Assembly: GCA_017620135.1 (NCBI GenBank)
Contig: JAFZQZ010000113.1
Location: 1 to 64,000, forward strand
Length of the DNA: 64,000 nt
Source of the DNA: Bacillota bacterium
Lineage (GTDB): Bacteria > Bacillota > Clostridia > Lachnospirales > Bianqueaceae
Reading direction: 5' to 3'
Of this stretch, positions 16,059-23,598 are shown piece after piece (within the stretch, counting starts at the first letter, position 1; each line of letters starts with the position of its first letter). Made by a program: the position numbers and the translations under genes. The notes beneath the pieces are model-generated. The model saw only the letters and a list, made by a program, of their open reading frames with translations, searched no databases and was not told the DNA's origin.

Positions 16059-17216
16059 TCACGCGTCGACCACTTTCGCGCGGAAGACGCGGCAGCTGTG
16101 CGGTGCGATATTCTCGCAGAACAGGCCGTTTTTGACCGTAAAGGTCTCGCCTGTCCAGATCTCTTTCATTTCCAGCGTTTTGCCGGTGGATTCGGGAAGA
16201 CCGATTCGATCCAGCGACAGATAGCTGTTCCAGCGGCTTCCGGTCTCATCGGAGAGATTGAAGAAACCGATCGCCAGATCGCCGTTTGCAAGCAGCCGTA
16301 CATAGATGGGATGCTCATTGACTTCACCGGTGACAAAGGTCGTACCGTAACCACTGGCGTCATAGGCCTGGTTGTAATCCGGATCCTGGTTGATCTCGAT
16401 GAGTTCTTTGTTCATCAGGGTCTCTCTGGTATCCTCATCCATTTCGCGGATGTCACATCCGATCATGAGCGGAGAACCGAGCAGGGCCCAGAGGCTCTGG
16501 TGCAGACGGTATTCTTCCTTCGTGCAGCCGGCCAGGCCCACGTTGCCCTGACCTTTCATACCGGTGACGAGCATATCCATATCGGGATAGCAGTTGATGC
16601 TGCCGTAGGTGATGGCGTCGCCCGCGATCAGGGAAAGATCCTTGATAGAGCGCCAGGAATCATTGATATCGCCGGTCGTTCTCCAGAGGTTGGCGCCAGT
16701 CTGTTTGATCCATTTCTTGGTTTCATCGCTGCCCCAGGAGCAGGCGGAGAAAACGATATCTCTGCCGCAGTTCGCCAGCGCGAGCGCCATCCTTTTATAA
16801 AGGACGTTTCCGGGTACGGTGGAAGGATGGAAGCAGTAGTCATATTTCAGATAGTCGACGCCCCATTCGGCAAATGTCGCGGCATCGATGAATTCGTGAT
16901 CGAAGCTGGCGGGATAACCTGCACAGGTCAGCATGCCTGCGCAGGAATACATGCCGAATTTCAGCCCTTTGCTGTGGACATAATCGGCGACGTATTTCAT
17001 TCCGTGGGGGAATTTTTCCGGATCGGGAACGATCCTTCCGTCCTCGCCGCGTTCGCGAAGCGACCAGCAGTCATCGATAACGATATACCTGTAACCGCAG
17101 TCCGCGAGACCGGAGGAAACAAGGATATCCGCCGATTCCATCACGACTTTTTCGTTGATGTTTTCTCCAAAGGTGTTCCATGAGTTCCATCCCATCGGGG
17201 GTGTTTTGACCAGCAT
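16059..17216 (-). CDS. GH27 alpha-galactosidase
   Basis: A glycoside hydrolase expected to release alpha-linked galactose from oligosaccharides such as melibiose or raffinose-type sugars. The 385 residues show PPMGWNSWNTF (about 6-16), YIVIDDCW (about 44-51), the nucleophile in VDYLKYDYC (about 122-130) and the acid/base aspartate in TTGDI (about 185). No signal peptide is present, so it acts in the cytoplasm on imported oligosaccharides. The ATG at 17216 has AGGAGG upstream; a 53-residue upstream extension crosses a terminator and is not real. No sugar transporter is adjacent. Confidence 0.9.
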   Translation of the reverse strand: MLVKTPPMGWNSWNTFGENINEKVVMESADILVSSGLADCGYRYIVIDDCWSLRERGEDGRIVPDPEKFPHGMKYVADYVHSKGLKFGMYSCAGMLTCAGYPASFDHEFIDAATFAEWGVDYLKYDYCFHPSTVPGNVLYKRMALALANCGRDIVFSACSWGSDETKKWIKQTGANLWRTTGDINDSWRSIKDLSLIAGDAITYGSINCYPDMDMLVTGMKGQGNVGLAGCTKEEYRLHQSLWALLGSPLMIGCDIREMDEDTRETLMNKELIEINQDPDYNQAYDASGYGTTFVTGEVNEHPIYVRLLANGDLAIGFFNLSDETGSRWNSYLSLDRIGLPESTGKTLEMKEIWTGETFTVKNGLFCENIAPHSCRVFRAKVVDA

Positions 17217-17262
17217 GTTCAGCCTCCTGCCCGAAAGCGGGCGCATCAGATTATGGGCGATA

Positions 17263-17289
17263 CAAAAAAAGCCATGGCCGTACCATGGC
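17263..17289 (-). terminator. Terminator of the tRNA unit, upstream of GH27
   Basis: On the minus strand GCCATGG pairs with CCATGGC and is followed by seven T. It could terminate the tRNA transcript or attenuate read-through into the alpha-galactosidase gene. Confidence 0.8.
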
Positions 17290-17324
17290 AGGTTTAATTG
17301 TATATTATCTCGGGCATTCGCCCC

Positions 17325-17378
17325 GCAAGAATCCTCAAAGAGGATTCTTGCTGCGATGAGCCCATAAGGGCTCATCGC
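17325..17378 (-). repeat. Two perfect tandem hairpins 3' of tRNA-Glu
   Basis: Immediately after the tRNA-Glu 3' end come GCGATGAGCCC/GGGCTCATCGC (11 pairs, 4-base loop; 17353-17378) and GCAAGAATCCTC/GAGGATTCTTGC (12 pairs, 3-base loop; 17325-17351). They are separated by one base and neither has a T-run directly after it. Confidence 0.85.
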
Positions 17379-17379
17379 A

Positions 17380-17451
17380 TGACCCCTGCGGGAATTGAAC
17401 CCACGTTACCGCCGTGAAAGGGCGATGTCTTAACCTCTTGACCAAGGGGCC
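17380..17451 (-). tRNA. tRNA-Glu (anticodon TTC)
   Basis: A 72-nt cloverleaf: acceptor GGCCCCT pairs with AGGGGTC plus discriminator A, anticodon loop CTTTCAC in stem CGCC/GGCG, T-arm GTGGG-TTCAATT-CCCGC. No CCA is encoded, as is common in Clostridia. It is downstream of tRNA-Ser on the same strand. Confidence 0.95.
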
Positions 17452-17481
17452 AACAGCAGCAAAGCTTGTGGCTTCGCTGAG

Positions 17482-17567
17482 CGGAGAAGGTAGGATTCGA
17501 ACCCACGGGCCGTTGCCGACTCACTGGTTTTCAAGACCAGCTCCTTAAGCCACTCGGACACTTCTCC
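17482..17567 (-). tRNA. tRNA-Ser (anticodon TGA)
   Basis: An 86-nt class II tRNA with the long variable arm expected for serine. Acceptor GGAGAAG pairs with CTTCTCC plus discriminator G; anticodon loop CTTGAAA in stem CTGGT/ACCAG; T-arm GTGGG-TTCGAAT-CCTAC. No CCA is encoded. Confidence 0.95.
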
Positions 17568-17587
17568 AAAAGAAACTTCACTGGAAA

Positions 17588-17616
17588 ATTATAATGGTTT
17601 TCTTTTCTTTTGTCAA
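17588..17616 (-). promoter_or_regulatory. Consensus promoter of the tRNA-Ser/tRNA-Glu unit
   Basis: On the minus strand TTGACA (17611-17616) and TATAAT (17588-17593), both perfect consensus, with a 17-base spacer. It lies about 20 bases upstream of tRNA-Ser, as expected for strong stable-RNA transcription. Confidence 0.85.
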
Positions 17617-17661
17617 GATTGGAATCATTATGCCGCTTTTATGCCGTTCCGTTTCAATCTA

Positions 17662-17689
17662 TTGCTTTTATGGGAAAAAGGAGTATGAT
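17662..17689 (+). promoter_or_regulatory. Promoter of the cystatin-like lipoprotein gene
   Basis: TTGCTT (17662-17667) and TATGAT (17684-17689) with a 16-base spacer, about 80 bases before the ATG. Confidence 0.55.
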
Positions 17690-17768
17690 ACGCATTGTCC
17701 TTTGAGAAAAAGACAACCCCCGAATCGAAGGGAAGAATAAAAATAGAAAAAACAGGAGAAAAAACAAA

Positions 17769-18440
17769 ATGAAAAAAGTATTCGCTATAATCCTAGTCGC
17801 TGCGATGATCTGCACGCTGACCGCCTGCACAAAAAAGAATGTTGAAACTGTGACGGAAGAAGAAACCGAAAACACGATCGTCGGTGGCTGGACCAAACCC
17901 GATTCCACCGAAGTGACAGATGAGATCAGGGAACTGGTCGCTAAAGCGACAGAGAAACTGCTCGGCGCTGAATATACACCTATCGCTTTTATCGGAAGCC
18001 AACTGGTCGCTGGCATGAACTATAAAGTCCTTTGCGCAATCACTCCGGTAACCCCGAACGCTACCGCTCATTACGCAGTCGTTGTCATCTATAAGGACCT
18101 GGAAGGCAATGTGGAGATCACCTCCATCATGGATTCGGAAGCGGAAGTCCTTGCGGGCGAAGGAATGCTCGGCGGCTGGACGATGCCTGAGACTACCGAT
18201 GTGACGGACGAGGCCAAGGCGGCGCTTGAAAAAGCGACCGAAAAGCTGGTCGGCGCTGAATACGCACCTGTTGCTCTGCTGGCTACTCAGCTCGTTTCCG
18301 GTACCAACTACTGCCTGCTTTGCGAAGTGACGGCCGTCGCTCCCGGAGCGGAAGCAAACTATGTCATTGTTCATGTTTGTCAAGATCTGAATGGCAATGC
18401 CGAAGTTACCGAGACCTTTGATCTGGTGGCGGCAGAATAG
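17769..18440 (+). CDS. Lipoprotein with two tandem cystatin-like repeats
   Basis: A 223-residue exported lipoprotein: signal peptide 1-19, lipobox LTAC with Cys20. The rest is two repeats of about 96 residues. Each starts GGW (39-41 and 135-137), has a helix-forming TDE..AL.KATEKL segment, and then the loop QLVAGMNY (78-85) or QLVSGTNY (174-181). This order of an N-terminal Gly pair, helix and QxVxGxNY loop is the cystatin pattern, whose loop inserts into the active-site cleft of papain-like (C1) proteases. The Pro-Trp second hairpin of animal cystatins is not evident. It is a single-gene unit with its own promoter and terminator. Inhibitor function is inferred; it could be a fold-only relative. 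Confidence 0.75.
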   Translation: MKKVFAIILVAAMICTLTACTKKNVETVTEEETENTIVGGWTKPDSTEVTDEIRELVAKATEKLLGAEYTPIAFIGSQLVAGMNYKVLCAITPVTPNATAHYAVVVIYKDLEGNVEITSIMDSEAEVLAGEGMLGGWTMPETTDVTDEAKAALEKATEKLVGAEYAPVALLATQLVSGTNYCLLCEVTAVAPGAEANYVIVHVCQDLNGNAEVTETFDLVAAE

Positions 18441-18469
18441 GCTGCGAAAAGACATTATTCAATTCAAAA

Positions 18470-18508
18470 TAAAAGGATCTCAAGCACTCAACTTGAGATC
18501 CTTTTGAT
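18470..18508. terminator. Bidirectional terminator
   Basis: AAAAGGATCTCAAG pairs with CTTGAGATCCTTTT around a short loop, with T-runs on both strands, between the plus-strand lipoprotein gene and the minus-strand flavodoxin-like gene. Confidence 0.9.
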
Positions 18509-18578
18509 GTGAAGAAGAATCTTTGTCAATACTTTTGAGAAAATCCGGAATCCAACTCGGGCTGGATTCCATCAGAAC

Positions 18579-19016
18579 TTAGCCTTGTCTGCGAAGGAAT
18601 TCGAAGTTAGCTTTACCCTGCTCGTCCGCGAATTTCAGCGCATCCTGGAACTGGTCGTCGGTCAGCTGACCTTTGGAGAACAGGCCGCGTTTGACAGCGA
18701 TACCATAGGTGCCGCTGATGTTGACGCCGTTGGCTTTTACGATCTCGGACATCTGATCCAGTGCCTCGTTGCCGGTATTGGAGATCTCGATATAGGCGAT
18801 ATTCTGGACCTTCTTCTTGTCCATTTCCTTCATGTAAGCGACCAGCTTTTTGTCCAGAGCACCGTATTTTTCGTATACGATGAAGATCAGTCTTTCTTCA
18901 TTACACTGATAAGCCGGAGGGATCTGGTCACATTTGCAAGTGAATTTCTCAGCCAGAGCATCCGCGATGCGTTGTGCATAACCAAATTTGTTGAAAAGGA
19001 AAACCTGAAGCTTCAT
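18579..19016 (-). CDS. Flavodoxin-like small protein
   Basis: A 145-residue protein with a predicted alternating strand/helix pattern: KLQVFLFNKFGYAQRIADAL at the N-terminus corresponds to the first strand, phosphate loop and helix of a flavodoxin-like fold, and LIFIVYEKYG and NIAYIEISNTG resemble later strands with loops. The canonical T/S-rich FMN phosphate loop is not clear, so FMN binding is doubtful. I chose the ATG at 19016 because GGAGG lies upstream and a good promoter sits 50-78 bases before it. Neighbours give no clue to function. Confidence 0.55.
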   Translation of the reverse strand: MKLQVFLFNKFGYAQRIADALAEKFTCKCDQIPPAYQCNEERLIFIVYEKYGALDKKLVAYMKEMDKKKVQNIAYIEISNTGNEALDQMSEIVKANGVNISGTYGIAVKRGLFSKGQLTDDQFQDALKFADEQGKANFEFLRRQG

Positions 19017-19065
19017 AATAAAATCCTCCGTTATGACAGGCATTTGCCCGAATTTACTAACCTTC

Positions 19066-19094
19066 ATCTTAACACTCGAGTAAAGGATTGTCAA
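19066..19094 (-). promoter_or_regulatory. Promoter of the flavodoxin-like gene
   Basis: On the minus strand TTGACA (19089-19094) and TAAGAT (19066-19071) with a 17-base spacer. Confidence 0.65.
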
Positions 19095-19117
19095 CGAATT
19101 CCGCTTCATTTGCTCCC

Positions 19118-19146
19118 TTGTTTTTTTGTCGGAATTCTGGTAGAAT
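19118..19146 (+). promoter_or_regulatory. Promoter of ddl-murI
   Basis: TTGTTT (19118-19123) and TAGAAT (19141-19146) with a 17-base spacer, leaving a leader of about 25 bases. Confidence 0.55.
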
Positions 19147-19178
19147 GGGACAGTTAAATATCATTTGAGGTGACGCAA

Positions 19179-20234
19179 TTGAAAACAAATGTACTGATCT
19201 TATTCGGCGGACGCTCCTCCGAGCACGCTGTATCCAGAATGTCCGCGGGTAATGTCGCCCGTGCGCTGGACAAGACCCGCTATGAAGCTTTTTATGTATA
19301 TATCACCCGTAGCGGCCTTTGGCGCTACGTGACCTGCCTGCCGGATCAGGTGGACGATACGTTTGACCCGTCCGCGGCGCCGGAAGCCGCGATCCTTCCC
19401 GGCGAGGAAAACGCCGCGCTCCTGATCAGGGGCGAAGGCGACCAGTGGAAAAAACAGCCTATCGATATCGCGATCCCGGTCCTTCACGGCAAAAACGGTG
19501 AAGACGGCACTATCCAGGGATTGCTGGAGATCGCGCGTCTTCCCTATGTTGGATGCGGCGTCCTGGCGTCAGCGGCTTCCATGGATAAGCTGACCACCAA
19601 GCGGATCGTGAGCACCTTGGGCATTCGTCAGGCTGATTACGAGCCCGTTTTCCTTTGGGAACTGGCTGAGATGGATAAGGTCGTGGAAAGGATCGAAAGC
19701 CATCTTCCGTATCCTGTCTATGTCAAACCGGCCAACGCGGGTTCCTCCATCGGTGTGACCCGGGCGACTGACCGGGAAAGCCTGATCGAAGGTCTGAAGA
19801 TCGCGGCGGACAATGACAGCCGCATCCTTGTGGAAGAGGGGATCGTCGGACGAGAGATCGAATGCGCGGTCCTGGGCAACGAGCATCCGAAGGCCAGCGG
19901 CGTCGGCGAGATCCTGGCCGCGGATACCTTCTATACTTATGAAGCGAAATACTTCAACGACAAGTCAGAAACGGTCCTGGATCCGGATCTGCCGGAAGAA
20001 ACGGTGGAAGAGATCCGCAAAGACGCCTGTGCGGTTTTCCGGGCTGTGGACGGTAAAGGTCTTTCCCGCGTGGATTTCTTCGTGGAGAAAGCCACCGGAG
20101 AAGTCATCTTCAACGAGATCAATACCTTCCCCGGCTTTACCAAGATCAGCATGTATCCGATGCTGTGGGCCAACCGGGGACTTAGCTATCCGCAGCTGGT
20201 GGATGAGCTGATCCAGCTGGGGCTTCAGAGATAA
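19179..20234 (+). CDS. ddl: D-alanine--D-alanine ligase
   Basis: A cytoplasmic ATP-grasp ligase making the D-Ala-D-Ala dipeptide of peptidoglycan. The 351 residues show ILFGGRSSEHAVS at the N-terminus, HGKNGEDGTIQGLLE near 107, the KPANAGSSIGV ATP-grasp loop near 185 and the metal-binding EINTFPGFT near 312. Two starts are possible: GTG at 19170 lacks a ribosome-binding site, whereas TTG at 19179 has GAGGTGA six bases upstream, so the TTG is preferred. It leads a cell-wall unit with murI two bases downstream. Confidence 0.95.
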   Translation: MKTNVLILFGGRSSEHAVSRMSAGNVARALDKTRYEAFYVYITRSGLWRYVTCLPDQVDDTFDPSAAPEAAILPGEENAALLIRGEGDQWKKQPIDIAIPVLHGKNGEDGTIQGLLEIARLPYVGCGVLASAASMDKLTTKRIVSTLGIRQADYEPVFLWELAEMDKVVERIESHLPYPVYVKPANAGSSIGVTRATDRESLIEGLKIAADNDSRILVEEGIVGREIECAVLGNEHPKASGVGEILAADTFYTYEAKYFNDKSETVLDPDLPEETVEEIRKDACAVFRAVDGKGLSRVDFFVEKATGEVIFNEINTFPGFTKISMYPMLWANRGLSYPQLVDELIQLGLQR

Positions 20235-20236
20235 TC

Positions 20237-21037
20237 ATGGATAACAGAGCTATCGGTGTATTTGATTCCGGTCTGGGCGGACTGACAGTCATCCGTGAAA
20301 TGGGAAACCTCATGCCCCGGGAAAACGCGGTTTATTTCGGCGATACGGCCCGCGTTCCCTACGGCAGTAAATCGAAGGCTACGATCATCGAGTTTTCACA
20401 CCAGATCATGCGGTTTCTGCTGAGACACGACGTCAAAGGCGTGATCATCGCGTGTGGTACCGCCAGTTCCAACGCGCTGGAGGAGATGAAGGCTTCCTAT
20501 GATCTGCCGATCATCGGCGTGGTCGAGCCGGGCGCCCGTGCGGCGCTTCGCGCGACCAAAAACGGCCGGATCGGCGTACTGGGAACAGCCGCGACGATCC
20601 GTTCCGGCGCCTTCGAGCGGCTGCTTCTGAAGGAAGATCCTTCCCTGGAAGTAACAAGCCAGGCGTGCCCGCTCTTTGTCCCGCTGGTGGAAGAGGGATG
20701 GTTCTCCGACGAGGTGACCCGCGAAGTCATCCGCCGCTATATAAAACCGCTGAAGGAGAACCATGTCGATACCGTGATCCTCGGCTGCACGCATTATCCG
20801 CTGCTCCGGCCTCTCATTCAGAAAGAAATGGGAGAGAACGTCACGCTGATCAACGTGTCGGAAGCCGCGACGCGGGAAATGAAGGAATTCCTTGGAGAGC
20901 ACGATATGGAAGCGGATCACACGGTCGGGACCTATGATTTCTACGCGTCAGACAGTATCGACCAGTTCCGCAGCTTCTCACGCCAGATCCTGGATATCGA
21001 AAACCTGACCGTTTCGAAGGTCAGTATCGAAAAATGA
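20237..21037 (+). CDS. murI: Glutamate racemase
   Basis: Cofactor-independent racemase supplying D-glutamate for peptidoglycan. The 266 residues show the N-terminal IGVFDSGLGGLTV, the first catalytic cysteine in IACGTASSN (about 73-81) and the second in LGCTHYPLL (about 183-191). The start is two bases after the ddl stop, and the stop overlaps the next gene by four bases (ATGA). Pairing with ddl makes a small D-amino-acid cell-wall unit. Confidence 0.96.
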   Translation: MDNRAIGVFDSGLGGLTVIREMGNLMPRENAVYFGDTARVPYGSKSKATIIEFSHQIMRFLLRHDVKGVIIACGTASSNALEEMKASYDLPIIGVVEPGARAALRATKNGRIGVLGTAATIRSGAFERLLLKEDPSLEVTSQACPLFVPLVEEGWFSDEVTREVIRRYIKPLKENHVDTVILGCTHYPLLRPLIQKEMGENVTLINVSEAATREMKEFLGEHDMEADHTVGTYDFYASDSIDQFRSFSRQILDIENLTVSKVSIEK

Positions 21038-21477
21038 AAAGCGGGAAAGTACTCATCAGCCTGACGAGCCATTTCCCGGGAGAGGCCCCGTCCGTACGGC
21101 AGATCCCTGCTGAAATAAAGAGCGTGAAGCAGGATGATTTCTATGCGGTCCGGCTGAGCTACGAGCAGATACTGGACGAGGAGAGCGGCGAAAAAGAATC
21201 GGAGGTCATGACGTTTCGGATCGGCGAGGACAGCTCAGTGCGGCGCGTAAGCGTCAAGAGACCGAAGAGCGCTGTCCTGATGGAATTTGAAGAAGGAAAG
21301 ACCTGTCTGGCCGCTTATCCGACTCCCGCCGGGACGCTGGATGTCACGATCCGGACCCGGAAGGTCGAAGGAAGTCTGCTGGAGGAAAAACTCGTCGCGA
21401 CTATACTCTACGAGATCCTGCTGGGCGAGATGAGCCAGGGCGAGATCCGGCTGGAGATCCGAACGGAAACTTTTTGA
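21034..21477 (+). CDS. DUF1934 (calycin/lipocalin-like beta-barrel) protein
   Basis: A 147-residue protein of the DUF1934 family, thought to adopt a small beta-barrel; this assignment is by overall pattern (SYEQILDEESGE, then alternating strands ending in EGSLLEEKLVATILYEI). Members are often found near cell-wall or tRNA-synthetase genes in Firmicutes, without known function. It overlaps murI by four bases and is cotranscribed with ddl-murI. No signal peptide. Confidence 0.65.
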   Translation: MKSGKVLISLTSHFPGEAPSVRQIPAEIKSVKQDDFYAVRLSYEQILDEESGEKESEVMTFRIGEDSSVRRVSVKRPKSAVLMEFEEGKTCLAAYPTPAGTLDVTIRTRKVEGSLLEEKLVATILYEILLGEMSQGEIRLEIRTETF

Positions 21478-21486
21478 CAGCGACAG

Positions 21487-21515
21487 TTGACTATTGAAGC
21501 CAAATATACTACACT
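21487..21515 (+). promoter_or_regulatory. Possible internal promoter
   Basis: TTGACT (21487-21492) and TACACT (21510-21515), 17-base spacer, in front of the small membrane protein gene. Confidence 0.4.
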
Positions 21516-21551
21516 ATTTCGAGATACTAAAACCACGCGGAGGATTGGAAA

Positions 21552-22040
21552 GTGGATACTCTAGGCATCATTTTTACCGTAGTACTGATCGTCGCGGCGA
21601 TCATCGCCGGCATGTATTTTCTGGGCAAATACCTGCAGAAGAAGCAGGCGGAATCCCAGCAGCTGATCGATCAGAACCGTCAGAAGATCACCGCGTTCAT
21701 CATTGATAAAAAGAAAGCCAAGGTCTCGGAGGCAAACTTCCCGAAATCCGTCATGGAGCAGATGCCCAAACGGCTGAAATGGATCAAGATGCCGCTCGTG
21801 AAGATCAAATCCGGCCCGCAGATCCTGACCATGTTCTGCGACAAGAAGGTGTTTGAAGCGCTGCCGCTCAAGAAGCAGGTACAGCTGGAAGTTTCCGGCG
21901 GCTATATCCTGGGATTCTCCACCGGCAAGAAGGGCGAGAAGAAACCGGAATTCGAGAAGAAACTCACCTGGAGAGAAAAGTTCGCGAACAAGATCCAGGA
22001 ATGGCAGAACAAAGCCAACCAGCCAGTCAAAAAGAAATAA
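21552..22040 (+). CDS. Small membrane-anchored basic protein, unknown function
   Basis: Family not recognised. The 162-residue product starts with GTG preceded by GGAGG. Residues 4-28 form one membrane segment (IIFTVVLIVAAIIAGMYFLG), followed by a Lys/Gln-rich linker and a cytoplasmic domain with MPKRLKWIKMPLVKIKSGPQ. The last 35 residues are very Lys-rich. The single N-terminal anchor plus a beta-rich basic domain recalls YajC in outline, but YajC is shorter and I see no specific match. A terminator follows. Confidence 0.7.
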   Translation: MDTLGIIFTVVLIVAAIIAGMYFLGKYLQKKQAESQQLIDQNRQKITAFIIDKKKAKVSEANFPKSVMEQMPKRLKWIKMPLVKIKSGPQILTMFCDKKVFEALPLKKQVQLEVSGGYILGFSTGKKGEKKPEFEKKLTWREKFANKIQEWQNKANQPVKKK

Positions 22041-22047
22041 AAGAGAT

Positions 22048-22078
22048 AAAAAAGTGGAGCCAGGTTTTGGCTCCTTTT
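22048..22078 (+). terminator. Terminator after the ddl unit
   Basis: GGAGCCA pairs with TGGCTCC and is followed by TTTTTT, directly after the small membrane protein gene and abutting the stop of the convergent MATE gene. Confidence 0.85.
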
Positions 22079-23476
22079 TTATGCCTTGACAGTTTCTTCT
22101 TTTTTCTTTTTCAGCCAGATGCAGCGGTTTTCCGGATCCTTTGCCCACCAGAGGAAGAATCCGAGGGTCGGGATAATGCCCAGACCCCAGCCGATCGGCG
22201 CCGCCAGCCACACGCCGACTGTCCCAAGGAAAATCGGCAGCAGCAGAGAAAGACCGATCTTGCTCGCCAGTTCCACGATGGAAGAGATCAGTGTGATCTT
22301 CACGGCACCCATACCGCGGAGGATCGAGTTGATGCCCCAGATGCTTCCGAGCAGGACATACATGGAAGCTTCGATCCGGATCAGCTTGACGGCCTCTGTA
22401 AGTACGACTTCCTGAGGCTCATCCATGAAAAGAAGTGCCAGCGGTCTTGCGAAGATCATCATGACAGCGGTCGAAACTAAAGTCAGCGCGACGATCAGAG
22501 AAGAGCCCTTAAAATAGCCGCTGCGGATCCGCTCATATTGATGCGCGCCGAAGTTCTGGCCGGAGAAGACCGAGAAGGAGAATGCGATATTCGAAAAAGT
22601 CACGGTAGCGAGGTGTTCTACCCTGGAACCGATCGTATAGGCGGCCATGACATCCTTGCCGAAGGAGTTGATGACAGCTGTGATCACGAACATACCGATA
22701 TTCAGCGTGACGGACTGCACGACTAGCGGAAGGCCGATGCGGAGAAACTCACCCATCAGGGCTGGATCGTATTTCCAGGCGGCTTTATTTGGGCGAAGCC
22801 GTTCATACTTCCGAAGCATGTAGGTGATGCAGAGAATACCGGACAGAAGCTGGGAGAGTATCGTTGCCCAGGCAACGCCCGCGACACCTGCGCCAAGACC
22901 CAGTACAAAGGCAAGGTCCAGGACGATATTGAGAAGAGAGCTGAAGACCAGGAAATAAAGCGGCGTCTTCGAATCACCGATCGCGCGCAGGATCGCGGCG
23001 GAACCGTTGTAACACATCTGCGCGATGGTGAGTCCGGAAACGATCCGGATATAAGTGACGGAATCGTCGATAATGAGCGGATCTGTACCAAGCAGCTGCA
23101 TGAGCGGCCTGGCGATCAGAAAACTGACCAGGCCCAGAAAGATACCGACTGCTACGACAAGGTAGGTGGCGTGCGAGACGACTTTTTTGAGTTTTTCCGC
23201 CTGTTTCGCGCCTTCCGCCTGCGCGACGATGACCGACAGGGTGTTGGTAACGCCGTTGCCAAGGAAAAGGATGAAAGCGGTCGTACTGGATGTCGCGCCG
23301 ATGGCGGCCAGAGCGTCGGTAGAGACGAAACGGCCTACCACGATCGTGTCCACCATGTTGTACATGAGCTGGAATACGCCGCCGATCCACATGGGGATCG
23401 CGAACAGGACCATGAGCCGGATGGGATTTCCGACGGTCATATCGATACTGGTTTTTCTGGTTTTCTGGACTGACAT
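22079..23476 (-). CDS. MATE-family multidrug/organic cation exporter
   Basis: A 465-residue membrane transporter with about 12 segments in two homologous halves. The N-terminus MTVGNPIRLMVLFAIPMWIG and the conserved ..YNMVDTIVVGRFV.. segment near residue 40 are typical MATE hallmarks; the second half opens with GEFLRIGLPLVVQSV near 227. It exports drugs or metabolites with Na+ or H+. It stands alone on the minus strand. A TTGACA on the minus strand (23531-23536) could be its -35, but no good -10 is visible. Confidence 0.9.
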   Translation of the reverse strand: MSVQKTRKTSIDMTVGNPIRLMVLFAIPMWIGGVFQLMYNMVDTIVVGRFVSTDALAAIGATSSTTAFILFLGNGVTNTLSVIVAQAEGAKQAEKLKKVVSHATYLVVAVGIFLGLVSFLIARPLMQLLGTDPLIIDDSVTYIRIVSGLTIAQMCYNGSAAILRAIGDSKTPLYFLVFSSLLNIVLDLAFVLGLGAGVAGVAWATILSQLLSGILCITYMLRKYERLRPNKAAWKYDPALMGEFLRIGLPLVVQSVTLNIGMFVITAVINSFGKDVMAAYTIGSRVEHLATVTFSNIAFSFSVFSGQNFGAHQYERIRSGYFKGSSLIVALTLVSTAVMMIFARPLALLFMDEPQEVVLTEAVKLIRIEASMYVLLGSIWGINSILRGMGAVKITLISSIVELASKIGLSLLLPIFLGTVGVWLAAPIGWGLGIIPTLGFFLWWAKDPENRCIWLKKKKEETVKA

Positions 23477-23529
23477 ATGAAAGACCTCGTGTAAGATATA
23501 TATTTTTACTCTGCTTCAGATTTTCACAT

Positions 23530-23558
23530 TTGTCAAGAAGAAAATATTGTGATATCAT
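23530..23558 (+). promoter_or_regulatory. Promoter of the C11 peptidase gene
   Basis: TTGTCA (23530-23535) and TATCAT (23553-23558) with a 17-base spacer. Confidence 0.6.
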
Positions 23559-23598
23559 GCCTTTATTGAAGACTTGCTATTTCTTAGGAAGGTGAAAC

